Shown: one piece after another, positions 34,301-46,000 of the stretch | How positions within the stretch are numbered: position 1 is the first letter of the stretch | How the letters are laid out: every line of letters starts with the position of its first letter | Source of the DNA: Bugula neritina | Taxonomy: Eukaryota > Bryozoa > Gymnolaemata > Cheilostomatida > Bugulidae | Direction: 5' to 3' | Assembly (NCBI GenBank): GCA_964035545.1 | Contig: OZ037767.1 | Span: forward strand, 28,687,628-28,751,627 | DNA: 64,000 nt | Position numbers and translations under genes: made by a program | Notes under the pieces: generated by a model | The model's database searches: none | Told to the model about the DNA's origin: nothing | Seen by the model: the letters and a program-made list of their open reading frames with translations, nothing else

Positions 34301-37300
34301 CACATCTTCAAGTTTATACATCTATTAACAAAAGCCGTAAAACACTTTTGCAGTGTATCAGTGATTGATCTGTTAATTGGAACTGTGGTCCTCATCACAG
34401 CAAACTGTCCGGCACAGCACCAGCTCCTGATCCACCCAGAGCTCTGCTCGATGAGTGAAATCTGTGCAAATCTCCTGCTCATCACATCTCTAGGCTGGCT
34501 AATGATAATCAGTATTGAAAGGCTGAAAGCGGTGAGGAATATGGCAGTCGCACCCTTTACGGCTCAAAATAACTCAACCCGAAGGCAAGTTCAAGAATTG
34601 TGTGTATTTTAAGTATAAAATGCCGCCAAAAGTCATGTTAATATTGAAAATCACACACTATAAATTTTTTTTGAAGGATTAAAAATGGTGAAATACTAAT
34701 AAAGTTGCTTGGAATGACTGCCCTCACTTTGATAGCCATCGTAGTTTTTGTTACTGCATATAAAATAGATAAGCAAACTGGCCATCAGAACCTGCTCCCT
34801 TGTCACTCTGGGTGAGTACACCAGACTAATTTATACTTTCCAGTGACCCACACAAAACTTAACTTTTATAATGTACTATATTTGCTACATGTACCGCTCA
34901 GCCCAACGGGGTTTTTTATTTCAACAGCGGCATCTATATTCTTGTTAACATGATAATATATTGCACAAAAAGTTTTCAACAATTATTATGATTTCTTTGC
35001 TAAAAGAGTTTATTATTATTTTACTTTACATCTTTCTCCCATAATATTCTATCAAAGCTTCTCTTCTTTCACATCATGATTGTTTTTGTGCAGATTTACT
35101 ACATGCCTTGCACAGAAAACAAGAAACTCTGTCAATGAAAACGTTAGTTTGGTACTTTTCATAATTCCAATGGTGGTTATTGGTTTCATCTACATATCAA
35201 TTATTTATGTACTTCATAGACAACAATCATCAGGTTAGTACTCAGTCACTGCTAGTTTATTAGTAGTCACACTAATATTTGCTCATGCCAACTGGTTGAA
35301 CCATTGAAGTATTTCCTGATTATTAGTTTAATATTAGTTTCAACATGGTGGTTATGGTGACATAAAGGTTTTGAACAGCTAAAATAGAATCTAGATCTAC
35401 ATTTAGATCAATATTTATTTCATATATTACAGTGAGTCTTCAATCCCAAGCTGCTAAGAAACTGAAATCATCGACCAGATCGGTAGGCTTCCTGTCTCTG
35501 ACATTCATCATATCCTACCTGCCGATAATCATGTTGAAAATATTTGCCAAAGTGGAGAGTATCAAGAGCACAGATATAAGAGCTTACAGAGCCTCATATA
35601 TGGTGCTATACATGAATGGGTTCATTAATCCCATAGTATATGCATTGTCCAATAAAGAATACAGAGAGACTGCCAAAAGACTGTTGCGTTTATGTTCTGT
35701 GATCAAAGTAGCCACGGCACCACCTGAGCCCACCACAAGAGTTTAGCGGTGCAGATGGATTGTACTATGACTGCTGTGTTTATATACCAGCCAGTGATCT
35801 GCTCTACCACTAAGTCAGATACGAGTATTCAATGACACACAGCAGGAAAGAAGTCTCTTAATTTTAGACCAAGATTTAATTTTAAGTTTTCATCTTGAAT
35901 GATGACAATAATGGAAACTAACGAGAATAACTTGCAGTTATTCGCTGTTTTAATGATAGCATCCTTTAGCGATATACTAATAATTATTATTATTGCAACA
36001 ATAATTGTAGTCAATTGTACAGCTGCTGTCAGGTCTGACCTCACAGAGAGATCCATTTTATGTCATACCTGCTATTTTTAACACCCTTTACGTATAAAAA
36101 ACGGTTCCTTTGTTCAAAAGTATTTTCCAAAGCTGATGGGGTGAGCAATACATGACATATTATAATGTGAGAACAATCACATTTGTTTTTAGGATTGTCT
36201 GTAAACATAATTTCACAAGTCGTGCTGAACACACTAACTTTTGTCAGCAATAGAATGCTTGCTCAATCATTGCTGGTATTAGCAGCAGTGTTTTCGTAGA
36301 AACGTCCTTATGTGGATAGACCTCACTTATTGCTTATTATTCAAAAATCTTTGATGAAATTTCATTGATAATTTTCAATTACTATGTAACAAATTATCTA
36401 GAAAATAAATTGAAAAAATATTAACCACAACATAGCCTTTTACCTAATGACAAATTCATATCTTCACACACTCACCTATATTTTGACATACTCCTAGAGA
36501 AAGAGCAGGAGAGGTTATTATTGTGTCCAATCACAAGACCAGCATTGCCAACTACACCATACGGGAGTAGCCGACGCCATCCCAAGGATAAGCAACCAGT
36601 AGCCCGACGACTGCTTTCGTAATTGGCTGACAAACTGCTGTCTATAGACACATAGTTCTACAATACACCATCTGCTAGTAACTAATTGCTAACAGTTACA
36701 TCTACAGATAGTTATGTATATAGATAGTTGTATCTAGAGAAGAAATAATTCAACTATCTACAGATAAATTATATATCTAGAGACTACTTGGAGTTGCCTT
36801 TCCGGTGATATAATAATAAAACGCCGTCAGTTTGGCAAAGTCTTTCACTAAGACTTTGCCTAATAGCAAAGTTACAAAAGAACACATCACACGGTGCACC
36901 AAAAACAATGAAGAATACTTGTGGAATTTATGCTAATAATACTACACTACTACTAACAACCAAGTCTAACCTCTGTGCCAATTGGGAACTTGAACCCCTG
37001 CCCTAACTCCATTTTGGTAACGTCTATAGATACAAGCTGATCAAAAATAGTGACATCATCATCAGGGTCCTCACCAAAGTAGTTGGTTTCGAACACAGGA
37101 CACATGTCTATATGTATCGCAGTTTTTGCCTACAATCCAAATCATATAACAACTGTTTCATACAAAAGTTGAAAACTCCTAATGTAAATAAATACTTTTT
37201 CAACAGTATTGAAAACATGTAAAATAGACACGTAAATACGTATTTAATAGAAGGAACAGTTTATTGGTAAGAAAGTTGGCTAAAAAAGTGCTATGCCATG

Positions 37301-39454
37301 ACTTTGAATGCTAGTAGGCCATTGGTGATGCCAGAGAGAAAAATGTGAGCTTTATTTAGAGAAAATTCCTATAAACACTCCATGGCCGTATGCAACATTT
37401 CAACTTCACTTCGAACTAAGCTAACACGCCAAATAACTAACATGTGGGTTGTAGCTGTTGATTTCATCTTGAAACCTTTTGATCTCTAACAATCTTTGGT
37501 ATTCTTCCACGACTTCTTCAGAAGATCGCATGTCTTTACGGATCAGCTACTCAAAATATAAATATTTACAAAGACTTATATAATGAAACATATTTATTTT
37601 CTATATATCAATAGTAAGAATGGCTAACATTTTTAAAGTTGCTGTTTACAACTGTTTGAGCTATTTGATGTTCAGTACCTACACATATGCAGGGTCAGCC
37701 TGATTTGAAAATATTACATCTAGTGAACAGTTTATTAATATATCGTATAATCAATTTCATAAACATATTTATAATGCTTGAACATAAATGAAACTTCATT
37801 GATAGCACATTAACACACCTGAGAGTTCTCAAACTCCTGCAAACCCTCAGGTCCGACTGCATCATATATTCTCCGCAAATGTGGATCACAGAGAACTGTA
37901 AAGAAAAGTCAATATTCTGTTCAAAGGGCAGCAAACAAAGTGAGACACTTTCAACATTGACAAGTAGAACAGGGGAATATACCATCTTTAGCTCGCTTTA
38001 TTCTATGGAAAATATTCTCAGCAGCTTTCTTTGAATCTGGCGTAATATGCTTATCTGGATGGAACTGTAGACTTAAACGTTTATAGGCAGAATTAATCTC
38101 ATCTTCAGTAGCCTACAAGAAAACACAGCAGGTACAAACTAGCCAGTTTTTGGCGGCATTTATTTATTTCATTATAAAAACAGCCAATTTAGCTAATCTT
38201 AATTTTTTATTTTAGTATCGTTCAAAAATTGCAGTTTTTTTATATAAATATATTATACTTGAATATATTATATGGCAAAGGCAGCAAACCAGCTTGATAT
38301 TTTCAACTTGGCTATTGAAAAAACTCAATTTATTTAGTAAAATCAACTTGTGCAATGATAGAATATTTATATTATAACTTTGTTGTACAGTCAGTACAAT
38401 TAGCAGTTGAGAAAGCCAAGATTAACAGTGATATGGTCTTAGAGAGAACAACTTCCTAATGTAAATATTTAATGAAAAGCTCAAACAGTACTATGAAAAT
38501 TACAATAATTATTATACTGTAGATAATAATTGCAAAATATATTGAGAGGTTGAGTAACAATGGAACAGCAAATTTCCTAATATGATTTTACTTTCTCCCT
38601 AACAGATTATAATATAATACAATATAATATAATATAAATAGTAGTTTTGGAAAATCAAATGAAAAAAGTAGAGGTACTAAGTGACATTTGTAATTTGAGA
38701 GTTGCTTTCAAAAGTAATTATTGCCAATAGTAGCATTCATAGTGATAGAGTATCAATATGAGTCTCATACTCAGTCATAATGACAGTGACAATAATTATT
38801 ATTAACTAATTACTAATCAAATATCATCATAAAATTTCCTATGCCTATAAATGTATAATACTATTACAGTAATACTATTAGTATTAGTAATATTATACTA
38901 CCAGTAGCACTATCAGCAACTAGTACTACTACTTATTATTTTCAATTACTATCGCTCAGTAATCCTATTAGTATAAGTATAATTATAATTATAATGATAC
39001 TAATAATAATAATAATAATATTAATAATGATTATGATTTACGATTATTGTTATCAAAATGAATATGACCCTTACTACTAGTACTATCAATATCAGTTATC
39101 ATTATGACTATCAATATGTCTATGAATATGATAAATTTATGATTATCACTTAATCTTAACAGCATGACTATGAGTATCACTATCGTCTACTAGTAATTCT
39201 ATCACAATCAGTATCACTATCACATTCTGATTCCCTCCAGGTTCACTATCAGTTTGAATAAACAATATGTGCAATAATACATAACATATTAATTGCAAAT
39301 ATTAATACAATTATATCACATGCATATAATTGCCAAAATGTCAAATAATATATATAAGACTACCACATACTTCTTTATCAATCATCAATATAGAGTAAAG
39401 AGCCCATCTTTCAGGATTATTTTCATCATAACTTGTTTCATAGGAGGCCGCCAT
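28309..39454 (-). CDS. DNAJC11: DnaJ homolog subfamily C member 11
   Basis: Mitochondrial J-protein associated in known animals with the MICOS/SAM (MIB) complex and cristae. Thirteen minus-strand coding exons: 39371-39454, 37983-38112, 37819-37895, 37442-37546, 36971-37129, 36476-36657, 33179-33243, 32284-32515, 31933-32052, 31316-31471, 30157-30336, 29340-29433 and 28309-28500. They sum to 1776 nt, 591 residues, slightly longer than the roughly 559 of vertebrates, and all phases agree. The J domain is at the N-terminus with HPD at residues 46-48 (FHPDKH). The beta-rich middle is followed by a hydrophobic segment (DVAAIGYAAIIPVTVYAAV), a Lys/Gln-rich coil, and the conserved C-terminus VINVTVPLQ and MPGFYDPCYGEEKSL. 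Start ATG 39452-39454 is preceded by AAG, a fair context. The 36476-36657 and 31316-31471 acceptors were chosen to keep the frame. A receptor gene lies inside the intron 33244-36475. Confidence 0.93.
28612..29118. repeat. TG-rich microsatellite, about 500 bp
   Basis: Nearly pure TG with interspersed TTG, GAG and CTTG variants arranged in higher-order blocks of roughly 60-100 bp. It fills most of the last DNAJC11 intron (28501-29339). Long open frames on both strands here are only translations of the repeat. Confidence 0.97.
31773..31803. repeat. CAG trinucleotide repeat in DNAJC11 intron
   Basis: About ten GCA/CAG units with one CGG interruption between exons 31316-31471 and 31933-32052; not in coding sequence. 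Confidence 0.85.
33674..35746 (+). CDS. Class A (rhodopsin-like) GPCR, orphan, nested gene
   Basis: Seven-transmembrane receptor of 345 residues encoded by six exons: 33674-33688, 33841-34043, 34354-34584, 34677-34811, 35094-35233 and 35433-35746. TM1 starts about residue 34. TM2 keeps Asp78 (SVIDLLIG). TM3 has the disulphide Cys104 and, exactly 25 residues later, Arg129 in an ERL triplet instead of DRY. A Cys in the second outer loop (LLPCHSG or FTTC) can pair with Cys104. TM6 has Pro272 (ISYLP) but no Trp at the usual switch position. TM7 has NPIVY at 307-311. The N-terminus carries four Cys and no signal peptide. The third intron appears to use a GC donor (CGAAG|GCAAGT). The ligand is unknown; the small size and short loops suggest a peptide or amine-like receptor without certainty. 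It lies wholly within a DNAJC11 intron on the opposite strand. Confidence 0.88.
36834..36860. repeat. Perfect 11-bp inverted repeat in DNAJC11 intron
   Basis: GGCAAAGTCTT, five bases, then AAGACTTTGCC. It could fold as a stable hairpin on either strand. The intron 36658-36970 also has A/T-rich near-palindromes around 36700-36785. No function is assigned. Confidence 0.7.
38750..39245. repeat. Degenerate hexamer and AAT-rich island in DNAJC11 intron 1
   Basis: Variants of TATCAT/TAGTAT/ATGAGT with an internal run of AAT near 39001-39025. It belongs to the same sequence style as the islands beside CAPZB and AFG2A. Confidence 0.6.
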
Positions 39455-40742
39455 CTTTGTATTAATCTCAAAACAAAACTATTTTTTATACCAAGAACCT
39501 TTGATCATCTTTAAACGTTTTTCGTCTTTTTTAAATTGCTCATTTGCATTAATGTAAATTTTTCAAATCAAATTTAATAAATACTATTGTAGCATATAAT
39601 AGAAATTGTCGAAAAATTTTTGCATTGATTAAACAGCTTCTGCTTATACCCAGAGTGATATATAATACGCTCTTACCTTTTGCTTAGAGGTGATACTTAT
39701 CTAATAATATAAGGAGCTTACACTATTCAATAAATTACAAAAGTATATGTATGCACTACTACACACCTGTTTAGTGAAAAACACCTGAGCAAAGTTTTTT
39801 TTAAGTTTTAGAAGTAACTGAGGAATATATTTCACAAGTTAGTGGAGCAAAGCTTTAAACCAAAATTAGGAAAATTGAGTATGATTTACCTTGGCCAGGA
39901 GTTTACCAGCTTTTAATTCTTGGACTCAAGCTTAAGTCAATGCATACACTTTCAAGGTGGAAACTAGTAATATAATAATAAGATTAACATTTATATTGTA
40001 TTGTATATGATTAGGGTGCTTACCCGATGGGTAATTGTACATTTACTGTAAAGACTTAATACAATATTCTTGTGAAGCAACTAGAGCTAATACAGAAGAT
40101 AACACCATCAGTAAGAAAATATGTTGAGTCAAAAGTCACCACTTTATAGTTGTGAATAGTTGTACTGGACCAGATATGATCAACTCTGAAAAGGGAAAAC
40201 AGTAACGCAAAGTTTACAACATGTTTTCTGCAACTTTTTTTCATGAATCAGCATAAGAAGTTATATTTTTGATTCAATAAAGAGAGCCTAATTTTGTGAC
40301 CTAATGCATACTTTGATTGTTTTTATATTTTGGAGATTAGCTACAATATTGCACATTTACATTATAACAGAAAACTACAGTGTTTAGAAAGATTGTTCAC
40401 ATGAATGGAATCAGTAAAGATCAACTCCTTTAGCTATTGCTTATGGCATTAAATCCTGCAATGAGTGCCTGAGGCCATTGTTATGATAGAGCTCTATCAA
40501 TATTTGAAAACTTCGAGTTCATGTTTCTTTGTACTGTCACAGTCAAAGGCTAGTATTATCACAATTACAATTTGTGACAAATTGAATACAGATGTACTAC
40601 TTTTTGTAATAAAGCCTGTATTGCTGCTTACAATTTATGTTGCAATTTGTACTATTTTTAAATTCTCTAAGCTCAAGAAATCTTGAAATAATATGGTAAA
40701 ACATGACCAGTTGGTTCAGACCCAGTTTTTGCATTTTCACAG
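39455..40742. other. Intergenic region between DNAJC11 and the next gene
   Basis: The DNAJC11 5' UTR and promoter must lie at the left end. Only short random frames are present; nothing else is recognised. Confidence 0.4.
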
Positions 40743-40924
40743 ATGTTGATTCTCACTCTGATTAGTTGCAGCCTTGAGTTCGGCAGATTACCTCATTATT
40801 TGACAGTCATAGCAGAGGAACTAGAGGTAATTCTACATAATATTATTTACTATTCAAAGTACACAAGTCTGAGAAACATTTTAGTAGGTAAAGCACACAT
40901 TTCTTTAATTTATTGCAGATCAGC

Positions 40925-42060
40925 ATGCAGAAGATTGCACTAACATTCCTTGCAATCGTGGGTGTAGCCTCAGCATTTAGTCGAAATGCCATAAGTTTGG
41001 GCTTGGTGAGTGACGTCTACCCAATAGAATTTTGGGATGCATTGGCTAACACTACAGATTCTGACTTAGAACCAGGGTTTAGAAGATTTGTTCTCTTATT
41101 GGACAGAACCAGAGCTGGTGATGAGTAAGTCATGGTAAACGTTATTTATTACCAGTAATGTATGACAATAATAACACATAGCACAAAAATTATTTTAAGA
41201 GTATTACAAAATGACTTGGGCTTTAAATTAAAATTTTGAGGTTTCTCTTATTTTTACCAAACCACCTATTTTCAAATATTTCTTTCAAAACCTGGTTTAT
41301 TTTACTAACTGAGCATGTTGTATGTAGATTTATAAGTCTTTATTAGTCAGTAAACATTTTACCAACCCCTACATTGAAGCATTACAGGTTATACTTACCT
41401 TTACTCTATCACATTATAATGCAGGCATTGGTGCTGTCACCATGGCCGAACTGATCATGCCAAAGTACCTGTTTACAACAACAGAGGGGAGGTAGTTGCT
41501 TGGAACCAGGTGCCCTGTGAGAAGGTTGGGTGCTGTGACAAGTTTCTTGAAGTTGCCAACCATTGTTTAGGTAAGAATGAGCAGACACGTGTCAGCAGGT
41601 GCTTCTTTTTCAGCCAATCACATTCTGTATTGCTTGGTTTTTAGTTTCTACTCAATAACTTATAGTTGCATTGCACACAATTTGACTGCAGATGAAAAAT
41701 TTGATTAATTTAATTGCAATTATACAAATTAGTTCAATCTCATACTCTATGTTATGCTTTATTGGTGTCATTAAATACTTGTATAATATTTTAATTTGTA
41801 AACTTATATTATGAGCATTGTCTGCTATTAAATTAAAAGCTTCACTATCAAACAGCATAACTGATTTCCAACCGTAAGTTTGCTGAAGTTTGGGTCATCA
41901 GTAGAAAAGTTTTACTATGGTGTATTATTGTGCTACAGACAAAGAGGGCCAGTCCCAGCTACTGGATGCTTTAGATATTGCCAGAACTAGACTAGGTGCC
42001 AAGGACACAGCTGACTTGATATCTCTGCTCAAAAGTGGGAATGAGAATATCATTGGATAG
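40925..42060 (+). CDS. Small secreted cysteine-rich protein, unknown family
   Basis: Three coding exons, 40925-41124, 41425-41570 and 41939-42060, joined in phase to 155 residues. The first 17 or so residues (MQKIALTFLAIVGVASA) form a typical signal peptide. The middle exon holds a compact Cys/His cluster, HWCCHHGRTDH, and then VPCEKVGCCDKF and a further Cys in NHCL, six Cys within about 46 residues. This suggests disulphides or metal binding. The C-terminal exon is a likely amphipathic helix without Cys. The exon edge at 40919 follows TTTATTGCAG, so a 5' exon exists; 40743-40828 ends in GAG|GTAATT and could be it, and would even read in frame as an N-terminal extension. The internal Met is preferred because the signal peptide follows it. 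AATAAATAAA near 42092 is a poly(A) signal candidate. I do not recognise the family. Confidence 0.7.
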
Positions 42061-43045
42061 ACATTAACTTTCCTGTAAATGTGAATAGAAATAAATAAAC
42101 TGATGACAACAAACGAGCACAAATCTTTTTTGTTTCAATTACTTGTATGTTAAATTGTAGCTATGCTCAAATATAGTATTACCTAATTCAAGTAATACTA
42201 GAGAAACAGGTAGTTCTTCAAAGTTATTGAAACTCTGCAAAAATGTTTAATTGGTAAAACAAAGCAAATTTTTTTCAAATTTTTTGTTAGTTTACTAATA
42301 GTTTTACTAAGCTTTAGCAATCATTTAAGTGAAAATGCATTCAGTAGCTATATATAATATCCTATTTGCTACATATTATGTGCTATTTATTATAACTATA
42401 ATATATATAAATTATGCTATAGTCTATATGCATATAATATATTATGCAATGTGCTATAAACATTGGAGTTTTGAGAACATTAAGCAATTGTCAAATAAAC
42501 TTTGTATTTTTTAGAAGCAGCCATTTACGTCTTAACTCAAGTGAAAATTACTAGAAGCAGTTATTACTTGAAATTTTGAAGGTTCACCCAAGTCCTAAAG
42601 TCTTTTAACTATAATGCAAATAGAAAGCAAACTAACAATGACAGATAAAGTAGTAATGTTAGATAATCAGATGCCATATAATAACCTGTTAAGGTCATAA
42701 CTGTTGAATGTCTATAAAAGAAGTTCGTGGCTATTAACTTTAATGTTTTTATAAACGTGAAAGATTGGTTTGATATAAATTCAAATATATATACTCCTAG
42801 AAACTGCTACTATAATGAATGCATTATCTGGAATTGAACAAATATTTTTAAATTAGAACTATATTATGGTGATGCAAATTGTACACAGTGATACCCTCAC
42901 AGTACTAACATCAACCTCTGCCTTTCTAGGTGTCAGTTGAATCCATTCTCTTTAACCTAAACTTGTCCTTCTACTTTGAGGATAAGAGTAATCTTGGGAA
43001 TAGACATTTGGTTTTGTATCTTCAACTCTATAAAAGTTAATGTAC
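42061..43045. other. 3' UTR and intergenic DNA, no gene seen
   Basis: Very AT-rich sequence with short frames only. Confidence 0.4.
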
Positions 43046-43098
43046 TTGCGTCATATAAATACCACCCCAGCATAGAAAGTCCAAGTTCAGTTCTGAAG
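43046..43098 (+). promoter_or_regulatory. TATA promoter and short leader of the carboxypeptidase
   Basis: GTCATATAAATACC near 43048-43061 is a strong TATA box, about 45 bp before the ATG at 43099. It implies a short 5' UTR and a regulated, tissue-specific promoter. Confidence 0.65.
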
Positions 43099-46000
43099 AT
43101 GGCTTGCAGTGTACTGACTGTCTTCCTCTCCCTCCTGCTGTCTACGGCAGTAGCGGAGATAGTTAGATATGACGGGTAAGTTAGACTTTAAAAACTTCTG
43201 ACGCTTGCATCAGTTTGATACAAGCAATGTAGAATGACATCTCTGATCTGTCACCAAGAAAGTTAAAATCATATAATATGAAACTGAGATGGTGAATATA
43301 TGAATGTAATATGAAAGCATAGATGGTATAACTGTAATATTAATATGCAGATGTTTAAATTGTAACCTTAAACAGTCACTATTCCTATATATTCTGTGTC
43401 AATAGCTTTGACGATTGACACTATATGTCTAATATAGTATAATGATAATGCTATATATTTATTATATTTCACAAACACTAGCAAATTAAAATCAACAGCC
43501 CAAATGTTTGGATATTGTTATCGGCAGCAATAAATAAATTCTAGTTATCAGAGAAAGAAGGAATAGAAATCTGTGGTTAAATATTTAAAAGAGCTAATTA
43601 TGGGTACAATACAAACCAAACCAATACATCCTATATTACAAAAAATTTGCATTTATGTATGTGTACTTTATTCATGGACATTATAGTTGCAGTATGTTTC
43701 TAGACTTAGGTTATATTATTTGAATATTTTCTCCAGTTGCTAGCCAACTATTGCAAAACAAAGTATTAGCAGACTTGTGATTTAAATATTAGCACTGTAA
43801 CAAAGGTGATACCAAAATATTTTTCTGCAGAATTATGTCAACATCACATAAGCATTATAAATATTTCCATTAACAGCTTGCTTTACTGTACTTCACAATA
43901 TATTATATCTACTCAGGTGTGAGTGTCAGTGTGTAACCATTACAAGTAAGGACACAAACCACCAACCTTTTTCCAAAGCTTTTGACAATTGAAAAGCATT
44001 ATAAAACATTTTACTATTATAAATAGTAAAATGGAGTATAATTATTTTTAAGTAATTAATTTTTTAGTTTAACTCCTATTTCTACTAAGCATTCGTGATT
44101 ACTATCAAAATAAAAATGTATTTAAAGGATGAGATCAGTAGCTTCCTCAACTCAGTTTTAGATTATTTCAGGAAGAAGTTGTCTTTGCAAAGTGCTTAGT
44201 CAGCTTTAGTGCATTAGTGTAGGAACAAAAGAAATTAAAAAACCATTTGGCATGTTTTGTGATTACACAATCACTCAATTTGTGTAAACTGCAATATGCC
44301 AGGCCAATTTGTTAGTATTTGGAAGGTCAGGAATTTACAAGGAAAAAAAATACTTTCTTTATCCTTATCCTGCTGTCTTTTACACCTATAATGCATGCAA
44401 AGCATTTAGCTTTTTGTTACACACAAAGAGTTGATCTAGACCGCCAATGACACCTGAAATAGCCAGATATTGTGCCGTTTGAAACACTTCAAAATTTTGT
44501 TGTAAAAGAAAAGAAATAGAAAGGATTCATTTTCTTATAACTTGATTTTTATTAAAACTGCTTTTCTTGAGCTCTAAGTGATATCGTGTTTTACTTGAAC
44601 ATTATATTATATTCTTTGTATCTTTTAAATACAGGCATAAAGTGATACGAGTGCAGGCTACTAACAGAGACCAAGTTGAATGGCTGGTAAAGCTCCATCA
44701 TGAAACACCAGTAAGTGTCAAAAGATTCTAAGCAAGCTCTGTTTATTAGTTTGAAATGTGTGGACGCAATGCAGCAAAGCTTTTTAAAAATTAATGTTTC
44801 TTGGAGTCCTAACCATCTAGCTATTACAAAGTTATAAATTAAGTCTCGTTTGCATATAAATAATTGTGCATCTGAAAGAACTTTTTATTAGTTATTCAAC
44901 TTATTTTATCAGCAAATTCAATACTAAATAATTCTTTAATAGTACTTTAAGTCAGACTTCATTGTAAGCTTTTTGCAGCACTCTAAACATTAGGTAGCTA
45001 CACATTTTATTAAATATTCATGATTCGACTTTTGTGATAGAAACATGCAGTAAATTAAGTTTTCTTTTTTAAAGAAAAGACTGAAAGCACATTTTTATTG
45101 CAGTTAGATTTTTGGACTCATCCAAGTTTGGTTAGACCAACGGATATTCGTCTGGAGCCAGCAGATTACAAGAATATAACAGACCAGCTCATACACCGAG
45201 GCTTCAACTACACAGTAGTCCATGAAGATGTACAACAGTATGCTATTAACTCTTCTTATGGTCTCAACTAATTCTTTCCGTCAGGTAAATTACACAGGCT
45301 ATATACTGGGTGCTTTTACAGGTTAATAGAGAGCGCGGGTCAGCATCCCCACGGCAGAGACAAGCGATGGATTCTCCAGCTCTTTCAACGAGGTTTCCAA
45401 GTTCCTGATAACTTCGCTTCTTACTACCAAGTAACTGTTTACCTACTTGAGTACTTATGTTGCATGTCAATACTTATATAAGCACTTACACTAATTTTAA
45501 AATTTGAAACATTTTTTTTTGCAGTTTATACCAAGAAGTTTGAGGAAATAAAAGTATATACTAATAACTATCAGAATAAATATTGCTTCGTTGATTTCTG
45601 GCTGATATGCGGAGACTTTGAATAGATTGTCGTCAGATACTATGTTTATTTTAAACAGATTTACAAATGGATGATGGCAAAAGAAAAAGAGTTCCCAAAC
45701 ATTATGAAAGTTGAGTCTATTGGAAAAACTTATGAAAGGATGGAGCAATACATAGCAAAGGTATTTCTCTTCCACGGCAAAAAGTTTTAACATTCAGTCA
45801 AGTTAAATCAGGTGTAACTTCAGGTTAACTGATCCTGTGTTATTTAAAATGTTATGTGTTACTGGTGAAATTTGCCATTATAACTACATACACGCGCACA
45901 CACACACACAATCAAATCCTAATCTTATAGTTACAGCTAGTTATATAGCCTATAAACTTATATTCAGATTGGGATATGGGTTATTTTTCTGGGTGTTATG

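Noticed and set aside
40465-40686. 73-codon hydrophobic frame
   Set aside because: AT-rich random frame without splice or homology support.
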